64,000 bases of DNA from Ricordea florida (Eukaryota > Cnidaria > Anthozoa > Corallimorpharia > Ricordeidae). The DNA is taken from contig OX453274.1 in assembly GCA_949710005.1 (NCBI GenBank), forward strand, positions 12,296,668-12,360,667. Direction: 5' to 3'. This document shows, one piece after another, positions 1-9,738 of the stretch. A program made the translations under genes and the position numbers. Positions within the stretch are counted from its first letter, which is position 1. Each line of letters begins with the position of its first letter. Under the pieces are notes generated by a model. That model ran no database searches. It was not told the DNA's origin and saw only the letters and a program-made list of their open reading frames with translations.

Positions 1-503
1 TCATTATTGTTACGAGGCGTGGCAAGACGGATTTCAGAACATGGAAGAGGCTGGTGTGCAATTTCACGAAGGGATTCCCGAGTCACACCATCTCAAGGCA
101 TGGTTTCCAAAGGGTGGATTACTCGTGTTAGACGATTTGATGGCAGAGGGAGGTGAGGACAAAGAGTTGCTGGTCTTATTCACCAAACACTCTCACCATC
201 CAAACATCACCGTGCTGTACTTGTGCCAGGACATGTTTACACCAGGGAAATACGCTAAGAGTATTTCCAGGAACGCCCACTACATCGTAGCGTTCAAAAA
301 TCCAAGAGATCAATTAGGGATAAGGAATTCACTGCTTCAAGCTTTTCTTTTTTGTGTATCAAAAAGTGACCGAACGACAGTTTGGTTACCCGGTCCTGGA
401 TCTACACCCCGCCAGTGATGAAAGGAGACGCGTGTTTTGTCACCTCTTGACGCACGAAGGATACCCGCGTTGGCATCGAAGATTTAAGAGAGAGGATGTT
501 TGA
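1..503 (+). pseudogene. Packaging ATPase, Polinton/adintovirus type, 5'-partial and frameshifted
   Basis: The frame is open from base 2, so the start lies outside the window. The in-window part has a strong beta-strand-plus-DD segment (GGLLVLDDLMAEG, about bases 116-154), which fits the Walker B motif of A32/FtsK-HerA packaging ATPases that pump DNA into icosahedral capsids. The Walker A part would be upstream of the window. Homology-like coding continues in a different frame after about base 345 and runs to a TGA at 501-503, so a small deletion or insertion near 345-365 has broken the gene. It belongs to a different lineage from the ATPase at 61949-62587. The family call rests on the motif and on the polinton-like neighbours; the frameshift is seen directly. 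Confidence 0.6.
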
Positions 504-591
504 TCATTTACTAAAACAGTTTATTAAATATTAGTTTAATCGACTCGGCTTATTTGAAGCACGCTGTCTTTGGAGAAGGTCGACGAGAATC

Positions 592-1140
592 ATGGGTGAT
601 CATTCAACAGACATTTTTAGCCCCGTAGAAGATAACAGTGATGTAAAGGAAGAAGAAGAGGAGGAGGTTGAAGAAGAGGAGCCTGAAGAGGAACAGGAAG
701 AGGAGGATAGTAGTAGCTCTATAGAGGAAGAAGAAGCGGACGATGATGATCCAGATCCGTGGAGTCCGTTACGTCAAAAAGTCGGGGAAGATCTCAAAGA
801 AACCTGCCTGAAAGAACTCCAGCAGTTCCTAGATAAGGGAAAATCTCAACACTATGCCGAAAATGCTGCGTTTAATGCCCTATTGCCTGTAAGTAGAAGA
901 AGGCTGCGGAGGACTTACTTAGAGCGTCTAAAATGGACTCACCGTATCAAACACGATGCAATACACCGTAAAGTCATGAAGACGCTTCGACGCTTTATTG
1001 AGGAAGATGACATGGATTTTGACGAAGTGGCCGAGTCTGCAGTAGCAAAGAGGAAATTCCTGTTAAACAGACTAATGCATAAGAAGTTACTCCCCGAGGA
1101 AAATGACGAGGAGGAAGTAGAAGAAGAGGTTGAAACCTGA
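592..1140 (+). CDS. Acidic protein of a virus-like element, function unknown
   Basis: 182 residues. Residues about 19-60 are almost entirely Glu/Asp with a short Ser run, followed by a basic helical region rich in Arg/Lys (RRRLRRTYLERLKW about residues 103-116) and an acidic tail. There is no signal peptide or membrane segment. The charge layout suggests a nucleic-acid- or basic-protein-binding partner, but I recognise no catalytic motif. It follows the packaging ATPase relic by about 90 bases on the same strand and precedes a basic repeat gene, so it is probably part of the same virus-like gene array. It is intact, unlike its neighbours. I associate this pairing with cnidarian virus-like elements, but the function is unknown. 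Confidence 0.5.
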   Translation: MGDHSTDIFSPVEDNSDVKEEEEEEVEEEEPEEEQEEEDSSSSIEEEEADDDDPDPWSPLRQKVGEDLKETCLKELQQFLDKGKSQHYAENAAFNALLPVSRRRLRRTYLERLKWTHRIKHDAIHRKVMKTLRRFIEEDDMDFDEVAESAVAKRKFLLNRLMHKKLLPEENDEEEVEEEVET

Positions 1141-1152
1141 ATTAGCCATGTG

Positions 1153-1166
1153 ACTCTTATAAGAGT
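1153..1166. promoter_or_regulatory. 14-bp perfect palindrome containing TATAAG
   Basis: ACTCTTATAAGAGT lies 13 bases after the stop of the acidic-protein gene and about 45 bases before the next start codon at 1211. The spacing suits a TATA box for the downstream gene, or a small hairpin ending the upstream transcript. It is seen in sequence; the role is inferred. Confidence 0.3.
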
Positions 1167-1210
1167 GTGTGATTACAGAGTTTTAGTCATTATTTGTAAG
1201 ACGCCACAAG

Positions 1211-1625
1211 ATGAATTGCTTCAATCCACTGTCAGAAAATGACCCGAGGGTTATCTGTAAAAGGACCTACCACAAAAACTATTATGCAAAGAACAGAGAG
1301 CGAATCCTCGCCCAACAAAAAAGATATCGTGCAGAGAACGTTGAGATTCTCAAAACCCGTCGTAAAAGATGGTATGACGTTAACAAGGAACAAGTCGCCA
1401 GCACCCAAAGAGTCTATTGTCAACAGAACAAGGAACACATTAATTAGAAATTACCGAAGACAATACTGTAAAAACAACAGGGAATGGATAAACGAATATT
1501 GGAGATGTTATTATGCGAAAAATAAGGAACGGATCAGGCAAAGACTTCGGGACCAAGAGCAAAGAAAAACAGACAAAAATATCGTGCCAAGGAGCAAGAG
1601 TCTGAGAAACTGGAAACGCGTCTAG
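1211..1625 (+). pseudogene. Basic repeat protein (Tyr/Asn/Arg/Lys-rich), frameshifted
   Basis: The first frame (ATG 1211 to stop 1445-1447) encodes repeats of the type YYAKNRERI...KRYRAEN. The same repeat pattern continues in the next frame from about 1440 to the stop at 1623-1625 (CYYAKNKERIRQRL). An indel near 1440 therefore splits what was one basic repeat protein of about 135 residues. The protein is strongly positive with regularly spaced aromatic and Asn residues, so DNA binding or condensation is plausible but unproven. It follows the acidic gene on the same strand and is the last recognisable gene of this virus-like fragment. Confidence 0.5.
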
Positions 1626-2931
1626 TTCCCAACACCAACGACGGTCAAGACTTTAAGATTTAAAGTTCTCCCTACGGATTTCATGTTATGATTATTCAAT
1701 AAACGTTATAAAGTAAGCACCACGACTCTTTGTTTTGTTTTAAAGACAAATGGTACTGCAGGGAATATCGAGTACCTCTTACCCCCACGTCATCTCCTTG
1801 GTTCTTAACCAAATCTTTTGTCACGTTAATGACTAGGTGTACTCCAAATCCTCCATCATCTCATTGATTGTTAGCCGACCTTTGTTCATTCTTTTATGAA
1901 TACACTTTTATTAATCAAGCGTTGTAAGCAAAATCGTTTTACTTGTGTGAGTTCGTTCAGCGTGCGTCGGTCTTGGTACATATATTTTTCTCCCCTGTCC
2001 TGGTGAAATGGAATGAAGTGAACAAGGGATGTGTGGCGCATTGGAGAAAAGGACTTTATTTAATGTAAGTGTTTTACTCTTGTCGAACACTGCTTATTAT
2101 TTGAGCGGCTGTTTTATTTGAAGGGAACAGTTTGCAGTGTTTGTTAGATCTTCACTTTGAACGCGAAGAGTTTGTTTGAAATGCCTTTGATGTTTTTCCT
2201 AAAGGATACAGTCTAACATGATCTTAGCTTCTAAACATGTGTTTTTCGGTCTTAATCCATTTCGCGGTTCATTTCTGGCTAATTATATTAATTCTTCAAC
2301 GGTCGCTCAAAATGTACTTAATTTGTTTAAGATTCCTTTGAATGATGCTTTTCTCAAGGGAACAGTCGAGATCAAGAACTTTAGATTCATTAGCAAATTA
2401 TTTCCACCTGAAGTATTTTAATTGTATTTTTTCTCTTTGACTCTTTCTTCTCATGTTGGATGAAGAAATAAGAAAGGAACACGCAATTCTCTTTTCTCCA
2501 AGAAGTAAGGGCTATGATTAATGTAATTGGTTTTATTCCCGTCGAAAACTGCTTATAATTCGCAATGTCAATGAATTAGAGTGGTGCCCTTTGCAGTGCT
2601 TGTAAATTTAGTCTTTATTTCAAGCTCGAAGAGATTGTTTGAAATGCCTTTCATGTTATTCACCAATGCATAGTTCAAGATTTTTTTTCCTCTATTTCTT
2701 CAATCTTTCTCTGGATTTTTCGGCACTGGTAGGCATTACTAAGCTTGTCGATAGATCAATTGAATGTGATTACAATATGGTTCAAAAGGATACTAAACAA
2801 GACAGTCTTTTAAAATATTCAAGGAAACAAACAACAGCGACCGAGGGATGGTAGGTACACCTATTCATTAACCGCATTCAAAGCGCGTAGTATTCTGGAT
2901 AGCCATGGGGACATCAAAGCAGACGGAAGGG
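1626..2931. other. Non-coding stretch with a diverged internal duplication
   Basis: No convincing gene. Short open frames at 2218-2421 and 2639-2854 have no recognisable features. A segment at about 2061-2195 is repeated in diverged form at about 2519-2655: both copies carry a TCG(A/A)AAC/ACTGCTTATAAT-like block, a GTTTGAAATGCCTTT block and similar spacing. This indicates an old tandem duplication of about 135 bases separated by about 320 bases. Confidence 0.4.
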
Positions 2932-2939
2932 TATAAATA
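2932..2939 (+). promoter_or_regulatory. TATA box of the 2981-3526 gene
   Basis: TATAAATA preceded by GG lies 49 bases upstream of the ATG at 2981. That is a normal distance for a metazoan core promoter with a short leader. Confidence 0.5.
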
Positions 2940-2980
2940 CTTTATCATTTTGTTTCCAAGTATGACAACTTAAGTTGACG

Positions 2981-3526
2981 ATGAAGTACAACAAACAGCT
3001 CGACACTTTCAATTATCAGGCGTTTTTTGAGAGAAGAAGAAGAAATAGGGAGAATGGAATCAAACAGAAGGTTGATAGAATGATGGAAGAGGCCAAAATA
3101 AATGCAGAACGTAGCGGAGAAATGAATAGGAGGAAGAGACAGTGGTACGATTCAGCTCGCACGAACGAACAATTCAGAGGAGAAGACATGAAAGCAGAGA
3201 GAGTGGATAAGATAATTGCAGAACATCGCAAGGAAATGGACACGAGGAAGAGACAATGGTACGATTTACTTCGCACGTACGAACAATTCAGACGAGAAGA
3301 CAGGATGAAAGCAGGGAGAGTAGATAAGATAGTTGCAAAACATCGCAAGGAAATGGACACGAGGAAGAGACAATGGTACGATTTAGCTCGCACGTACGAA
3401 CGGTTCAGACGGGAAGACACTGTGATTGAGATGTATGGGGAGTATCGATGTACTATCAAACAAACTGAACATATGATGATGGAGTTTGACAATTTTCTTT
3501 CTTCTTTTATTTCTTTTTTATTTTGA
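2981..3526 (+). CDS. Basic tandem-repeat protein, function unknown
   Basis: I chose the ATG at 2981 (MKYNKQLDTF); the frame is also open a few codons upstream without an ATG. The protein is about 181 residues, very rich in Arg, Lys and Glu. It carries three tandem units ending in RKRQWYD...RTYEQFRRED; the two best units are exactly 117 bases (39 codons) apart, with starts at 3203 and 3320. The C-terminus is short and hydrophobic. It is flanked by a TATA box and, about 50 bases after the stop, by a histone-type stem-loop, so it looks like a compact intronless transcription unit. A DNA- or RNA-binding role is inferred from charge only. It resembles in style, not sequence, the repeat proteins at 1211-1625 and 23750-24189. 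Confidence 0.5.
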   Translation: MKYNKQLDTFNYQAFFERRRRNRENGIKQKVDRMMEEAKINAERSGEMNRRKRQWYDSARTNEQFRGEDMKAERVDKIIAEHRKEMDTRKRQWYDLLRTYEQFRREDRMKAGRVDKIVAKHRKEMDTRKRQWYDLARTYERFRREDTVIEMYGEYRCTIKQTEHMMMEFDNFLSSFISFLF

Positions 3527-3577
3527 CTTGAATTTAGCTTGAAAACCGAGTAAAGCGCAGTAATGACAATAAAAAAC

Positions 3578-3597
3578 GGCTCCTTTAGGAGCCACCA
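3578..3597 (+). terminator. Histone-type mRNA 3' stem-loop
   Basis: The stem GGCTCC (3578-3583), loop TTTA (3584-3587) and stem GGAGCC (3588-3593) are followed by ACCA and preceded by an A-run plus C. This is a 6-bp stem, 4-base loop and ACCA tail, matching the replication-dependent histone mRNA 3' processing signal. It lies 51 bases after the stop of the basic repeat gene. The match is seen in sequence; processing by the stem-loop binding protein/U7 pathway is inference. Confidence 0.55.
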
Positions 3598-3899
3598 GCT
3601 GTTGTAAAAGCAATGATCAATGGTAACATAATTTTATACTGAGAAAATAACATTCATCTAACAAGACACACTCTCTCTCCTCTTCGTCAACATGTACACA
3701 CCTTGTTTGTAAATAGTGTATGAGCGTTGATCACTCCGAACACGACCCTCTTTGTAACACCAGAATTTTTGGAGACTATAATCTTTGTTTTTCAAATGAA
3801 TTTTGCGTAACGCGTGACAGATGAAGACTAATTGCTTACAGTTGGCTGCATCTCATTAAAAATCAAAGCATGAAAGCGAGGATCAATACTAATGTAGGC

Positions 3900-4530
3900 T
3901 TGACATCATCGCTCCTGATTGGTTCCCGATGAGATCCTCGACCCGCCATGCTTTGCTCCATCCTCCCTATAGTCAGACCTCGGACCCAAGTCTCTAAGTC
4001 TTTACCATGACCGCTTACAGGAAGGACTTCTATGCGTTTTGGGGGGCGCATGACACTTTTGGCTGACTTTTATTTGCATAAGCCATTTTGAATCCTTAAT
4101 TCGACTCCTGATTTGTTGACATTTGTGGTAGCCATTCTCGATTAAAAACAATAGAACCCCATTGTTCTTGTTGGTCACGTGGTACAAATCCTGGCTCTTG
4201 ATTTCTTAACGACCCTATAAGCGCTGTTATCTTGAATACTTAATTCAGCTCCTGATTGGCTGAAAAATACCTCCGCCATCTTGGATTTGGAAAACAATAG
4301 CGTCCATTGTTCTCCAAGCAATAGCCTATTGTCTTTCTCGGCTCCTGATTGGTTACGGCTCATATGAGCGCCGCCATGTTGAATACTTAATTCGGCTCCT
4401 GATTGGCTGGAAAATACCTCCGCCATCTTGGATTTGGAAAACAATAGCGTCCATTGTTCTCCAAACAATAGCCTATTGTCTTTCTCGGCTCCTGATTGGT
4501 TACCGGTCATATAAGCGTGCTATACTACTA
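3900..4530. repeat. CCAAT-box-rich region with a 147-bp tandem repeat
   Basis: The phrase CTCCTGATTGG recurs at about 3916, 4249, 4345, 4397 and 4489, with a variant at 4105; each contains an inverted CCAAT box. Two copies of a 147-bp unit run from about 4232 to 4520. The last copy ends in CATATAAGCG at about 4508, a possible TATA box. Promoter-like content without an obvious gene behind it suggests a duplicated or orphaned promoter, or a non-autonomous repeat that carries one. Confidence 0.45.
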
Positions 4531-4661
4531 AGTGCAAACAACAACTAACTGATTACTACTCTACTCTCTTGGTCGCATTTTTCCAGCTTTACTCCTTTAT
4601 CCTCGATCTTGTGCAGTGTAGGTTTACCCAGCACTGTTTTCGTCCTTTTTCTATTCATCAA

Positions 4662-4844
4662 CTACAGCCTATTTTGAAAGAGAATCCTGCAAATTTCGGT
4701 TGCTTCCATTTCAAGTGTCGATGACGTACATTTACAAGCTCTGACTAAAGCGGAAGACCGATGACCAGTAGTTTCTTGAATACGTTGTTCTGGGATACCA
4801 CTGTCTCCATGGTATGATACAATCGTGTAGCACAGCTTCGCCAA
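4662..4844 (-). pseudogene. Tyrosine recombinase C-terminal fragment (Crypton-like)
   Basis: The minus-strand frame contains GIPEQRIQETTGHRS, the usual HxLR-distal segment of eukaryotic tyrosine recombinases, where a conserved (T)GH-R/S block follows a helix beginning GIPE/GVPE. Only about 60 residues remain. The N-terminal catalytic Arg region and an unambiguous Tyr are missing, so it is a relic. Cryptons and recombinase-derived host genes (KIAA/QRICH-type) share this motif. The family call is moderate. Confidence 0.5.
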
Positions 4845-5163
4845 AGAGAGTGATATGTGTAGTGCCCGTCAAACCGCGCTTTTTTCATAATTTTCTTTAC
4901 CACATTTCCTCAAGTTTCTTTCTCTGCCGCCTTTTTGTAGTACCAGACCTCTCCAGTTAGCTTTGGCAAAGCGCTCAAATAAAATGCATTGTCGCCCACT
5001 TCACGGAAGGAAGTCGGCGGAAGTCCACAATATATTTATTTTTAAAACTATAATATAGGTAATATTTGCAGATTTCGAGTACTTTACAAACACCATAGAC
5101 TCATGCACACCGAAGAGTACTAAAAGTGCCACCCAAAAATATAAACATACATACATACATCCC

Positions 5164-5187
5164 CTGATGAGTGGGCAACCACAAAAC
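5164..5187 (+). ncRNA. Hammerhead ribozyme core relic
   Basis: CTGATGA (5164-5170) is followed by a perfect 4-bp stem, GTGG (5171-5174) and CCAC (5179-5182), closed by a GCAA tetraloop, then AAAAC. This equals the hammerhead core CUGAUGA / stem II / GAAAC with one change: the catalytic G12 position is A. Penelope-like retroelements are known to carry hammerheads in their terminal repeats. The substitution predicts an inactive relic. Confidence 0.5.
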
Positions 5188-5298
5188 GGGCTTGTAGGGA
5201 TAAACCTGTAGTTTGTTTGTGTGTTTTTCTCCCGCAACAACTACTTCGCTCTACGTTTACGTATTGAGCACTGTTTTACGATTAATCAACTTTTACAC

Positions 5299-5330
<32 letters not shown>

Positions 5331-5639
5331 CATACATACATAAACTGTATTTAAGTGTCAAGGTATTTAGCTAAAAGCTAATTGTGGACACTATAAATAA
5401 ATAAAATGAATATAATATAAGATTAAATGTTGTATATGTAAAAATATGAAAAATATATTCTTAAAATATCATTAATAAATAAAAATAGCATCAATATATG
5501 GAATTATTACAGACAAACAGTAGGACAAGCAGGGAACAAAAAGACAAACAGACAACCAGATAGACAGACAAACAAACAGACAATATAGGACAAACATAAA
5601 AGCAGCAGTAAAACATAGGCACAAAGTTCAGAAAGTTAA

Positions 5640-8048
5640 AAGTCTAGAAAATTTAAATTAGACGAATTAGATAGAGGATAGGGGAGCACACTCTCAATAC
5701 ACCAGGCCGCCACACAGCAGAAGCCACTATGCATACCCACCACCCTAAGATGAGCATGCACAGCAGCCACACGTGCCGTACAGCAACGCAAGCACATTGA
5801 GAGCAAGCACCCCTCCCCTGAATGCCTGAAGACTGGTCTTTCTGCGTAGGTCCCGGCTTATCTTGCCCCATATGTGTGGTCCTAAATATCTGATACTGTG
5901 CTTGCCATACTTAACAGTATTATATCTTGGAACAGGAAAATCACTCCCTAAGTTATAATGCTTATCTTGCTGAAAAAAAAAAACATTTTACATACATGCT
6001 CTGAAGCTAGTGAATTTTTAACCTTATACATTAAAATTAGTATATCTTGTAACCGTCTGTTCTCAATACTAGAGAGTCTTCCTTCTTTAGGAGTTCCTCA
6101 TACGTAGCATTCCTGTCACCATATACAGCACGTAATGCCCGCTCTTGTACTCTTTCTAATTTTCTTACATCAGATGCTTTGCAAAAATGCCACACTACGT
6201 GACAATTTTTTTAAGTTAGGTAAAATTGCTGATTTGTACAATTGTAACTTGGCTTCTCTGGGAATCATATTTCTAAGACGTACTAGCTAGAACACCAACT
6301 TTCGTACTTGCCATTTTGCATATATCACTTATGAGTTTTAAAACTAAATTCATCATCTAATGTTTCTCCCAGTAGCTTCAATTCTGGTGATGATTTAATA
6401 ACCTGTTCATCAATCTTGACATTGATAGATGGACTGTCCTAATTTTTGTCTTTCCTTTCTAATAACATTAAAATGTACTTGTCGTAATTTCACTTCAGAA
6501 AGTTATCTTTGTACCATTTTGATATAGTGTACCCCCTATTAGGTAAAAGTTGTTCCCCGCAGTCAACTGAACCCCTTTACATGCACAGCTGTTGATCATC
6601 AGCGTACATTGACAAGCTTGCAATATTTACTATATACGTCATATCATTTTCAAAAATGTTCCACAGTAAGGGTCCAAATGATGACCCTTGACAGCATCCT
6701 CTAACAGCATCTTTCCAACTGCTGGTGACTCCATTTAGTTTGACTCAGTTTTGTCGATTGGAGAAATATGATCTCATCAAGCTGATTGATTCCTCTGAAA
6801 AGCCATACGCCTTTTTATCATAAGTGACGGACGTAGCGAATCAAATGCATTACTCATGTCTGTTGAGAGCATTCCAATAAATTGCTCAGAATCCACAGCC
6901 AGCTTCCAATCTTCAGTGAGTCTGAGCAAAGCAGTTTCACAACTATGTTTTTTCCTGTACGCAGATATGCAGGGATCGAGCTTGGAATCAAAATGATTAT
7001 TCACTTGTATGCTCATCATAGACTCAAAAACTTTACTTAGCAATGTTATTGGACGATAGTTTCTTTCATCCAACCGCTCATCCTGGGTCATACTGGGTTC
7101 CACTCTCCTTTCTTCCATGCTTCAAGCCATTCACCTTTCCTTATACACTCATTAAAAAACTTTGTTAAGGAATCTGCATGCCACTTGATGCTAGCCTTAA
7201 CATTCTAGGAGATATGGAGTCATAACCACAGGCCTTTTTGACATTTAGTTTCTCAAGGGCTAACTTAACTGAATTTCTACTGAGTGGTTGAAAGCAGAAG
7301 TTCTTGAGGTTGCTCTTATTTGCGTTGCAAATGTTAGTGAAGCTTGGATGACTCGACAAATCGTCCTCTGTTAAGCTATTGACACCTGCTGCACCAATAT
7401 CATTGGCCATCGCAGAGAAGTAGTTTGCCAGAATATTTGCTACTTTTTCTTGGTCATTCTCAATTCTCCCGTTTGCTTTAATGTGGATCTCGCTTGCAGG
7501 CCGCTTCTTATCACTAAGAAATGGCCTGAAGGTTTTACAGAACTCGCTTGGCTTAGCTTTAAGGTCATCCGCCTTTGTTTCCAATATTCTTTGATAGCTT
7601 TTCGTCTGTAACTAGTATCTTTATTTCTCCATATTCTCTTGAGCTCCCAGTTTTCCTCTGTTCTGCTTTGAGCATATTGCTTGGCAAATTTCCTTTTCAT
7701 TTTGATTGCCCTTTTCCACTCAGGTGTCATGTGTGGCACATCGACTTTACGAAATCTCATTCTCTTAGTGGACATGTGTTTCTCTACTATGGTGTTGAAG
7801 AGGGACTCCCAAAAAGGATACTTCTCATCAAGAGTTTCAAAGGTGTCCATTACGTTCCAGGGAGCACAAGATATATCTTCATTGAGTTTTTCAAGATCCA
7901 GTGTTCTAGTACTCCAAAATGTGACTACTTTTCTTTCATGCTGAGACCCCCTCTCTTTCATAATCCCATACACTAGATGGTGGTCACTCATTTCTGGATT
8001 TAGTACTCCACTTGTTTTAAAAAGCTCTGGCTTGTTACTAAGGATCAC
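5640..8048 (-). pseudogene. LINE ORF, end of endonuclease plus reverse transcriptase, several frameshifts
   Basis: Segments in different frames cover the end of the endonuclease (SDHH near 7990), a basic linker, the start of the reverse transcriptase (KKACGYDSISPRML near 7225), NYRPITLLSKVFE near 7050, the SYxKxHSCETALL region near 6950, TDMSNAFDSL near 6850, QGSSFGPLLWNIF near 6680 and the YADD catalytic box at 6595-6606. The C-terminal domain can be followed in broken frames to about 5640. The order and motifs are those of a CR1/L2-clade reverse transcriptase. Multiple stops show it is dead. Confidence 0.65.
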
Positions 8049-8965
8049 ATCCAGAAGGAGTTTCAGATGTATGCGTGATTCTGGTTGGATCCTTGATTAG
8101 ACACTCCAGACCATAAACCTCTGTGCGTTCTGGTCTTAATCTGTCAAGATTCAGGTCTCCTGTAATTATGAGTGTACTACATTCCATCGTAGCCCACATA
8201 CATAGTGAATTAAATTCCTCTTCCAGTTTACGGTAGTAGTCAGCGCCAGTTGCTTTTGGGGTTCGATAAATACCAAGTAACAACACATCATTGTTGTTTA
8301 TTGTTGCATTTATGGCCAGAACGTCAAGTAATTTATACTGCTTAGGAAGCTGTACACGACGAGATACCATCTTTGATGAGAAATATGCCGTCAGGCCACC
8401 ACTCCCGTTTTTTCGATCATTCCTATAGGTATGAGATCCTTCAAGAGCCACCTGTGCATTGGTATGAGAAGAGTCGATCTTAGTCTCTAACAGAAAAATC
8501 ACATGTGACTTCAATTCCTTGTTGAGTAATATCAGATCATCCAGTATGTTTTTGCAGCTATTGATGTTTAGATGAACCATAATGAGATCGCTAGTGTTCC
8601 GTTTCCTTTCTTGTATTATCCACGGTTCAGGCAAGTTATTAGCATATCCAGCTACATCTTCATTTGCATATTCACCTTCGGCGCCATGTTGAATTAGATT
8701 TTCTACTCCAACCAAACTCTGCTCAAACCTGAAAGGAAGCGAGCATAGGGAGCAGGTCCATTCAGTATCTGGGTTGTCCAGATAGTACTTGAAGCCAGCT
8801 TGGCTCAGGTTTATGCACTTGGCATGTGACCAGACATTGCACTCAGTACATAGCAAAGCATCTTGATTCGAACGAACGCCTTTCTCACACTCCTTGCAAG
8901 GGAATTTGGGGGTTCTCTTTTCCGTTGGACCTGGGTTTTTGTGGATATCCCCTCCAAGAATTATT
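8038..8965 (-). pseudogene. LINE ORF, N-terminal part: 2A-like site, zinc finger, APE endonuclease
   Basis: A 2A-like DIHKNPGP occurs at 8926-8949, then a cysteine/histidine cluster with the PHD-finger pattern (CTECNVWSHAKC, later WTCSLC). The APE-type endonuclease domain follows, with LLETKID and GDLNLD motifs; the terminal SDHH motif lies in the adjacent frame near 7990. The upstream frame (8974-9339) is joined to this one only through a stop codon just before the 2A-like site. The frame breaks again at about 8040 and continues in 7440-8048. 2A-like sequences ahead of the zinc finger are known in APE-type LINEs of marine invertebrates. Confidence 0.65.
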
Positions 8966-9344
8966 CGGCTGTGCTATTGGGCTTTTGTGTCGTTAGCAGT
9001 GTACAGAAATCTTGAAGCCAAGTGGAATTTCCTTCTGCCCGAACTCGCTCTCGGAGTTGCCCAGCTTCTGGCCCCATAAGTATCCCAGGAATTCTGAGGC
9101 AGGATTACTGAAAGCCCGGTGAGAAGTCGTGACCCGCCTTCCCAATGTACTGAGCACTTTTGTGTCTCGAAAAGGAATGAAGTAAACAACAGTAGAGCAA
9201 GAAATTTGTTAGATTTTGACGAGCTCGATAAAACACAGCCGGCTGCCATTGAACCAGCGATGTCTTCACACCTTCTGGATTTTGCTATTTTATTAATCCT
9301 AGTAATGACGCTATCTGTGAGCTTATACTTATGAGTCACACAGC

Positions 9345-9738
9345 CGAATCATCGGATGATGATGTGGCTAAAATATTTGTCCAAACGTTGGAGCGGCATA
9401 TTAGGCAAATTTACGAAAAAAAGTAAATTACAATAATGCTACGCACTGCCATATCTGTGAAGGTGAGTTAGGTGAAGACAATGTATTAGATCACTGCCAT
9501 CTCACTGTTAAGTACAGGAGTGGCGCATAACCAATGCAATTTAAATTATAAAATTCCTAATTTCTTCCCTGTAATGTTCCATAATTTAACTGGGTATGAT
9601 CCCCATCTATTTATTAAAAAGCTAAATTTATCTGAAGACGCACAGGAAGAAGGCGGTAAGATTGGCTGTTTAGCGAATAATGAAGGAAAATATATTTCTT
9701 TCTCGAAACAAGTTATTGTAGACACACATGTGGAGAAA
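9345..9738 (+). pseudogene. Protein-primed DNA polymerase B, decayed fragment (copy C, first part)
   Basis: Broken frames match the intact polymerase at 55347-59429 segment by segment. The SDDDVA region is at about 9350. A zinc/endonuclease-VII-like CHICEGELGED...LDHCHL block lies at about 9450-9510. The Exo II block HNLTGYDPHLFIKKL is at about 9580-9625, then a region ending ISFSKQVIVDTH. A stop interrupts the segment near 9423. It is cut on the left by the LINE and on the right by an inverted-repeat element at about 9738. It is the beginning of a decayed Polinton-like copy in plus orientation that continues to about 17 kb. Confidence 0.75.

Larger units (their letters stand above)
5303..9339 (-). 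mobile_element. Non-LTR retrotransposon (L2/CR1-like LINE), nearly full length, decayed
   Basis: Read on the minus strand, the element runs from an upstream open frame (start about 9339), through a 2A-like segment, a PHD-like zinc finger, an APE-type endonuclease and a reverse transcriptase with a YADD box at 6595-6606, to a stop near 5640. A 3' region follows that ends in about ten TACA units (5303-5342; TGTA on the element strand). A microsatellite tail is typical of L2/CR1 elements. Its 5' edge abuts, at about 9340-9345, the interior of a decayed polymerase gene, so it inserted into the Polinton-like copy at 9.3-17 kb. Several frameshifts and stops make it inactive. Confidence 0.75.

Noticed and set aside
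3016..3492. 158-residue minus-strand frame opposite the basic repeat gene
   Set aside because: Its Ser/Leu/Cys repeats are the exact complement of the plus-strand repeats. The plus strand has the TATA box and stem-loop.
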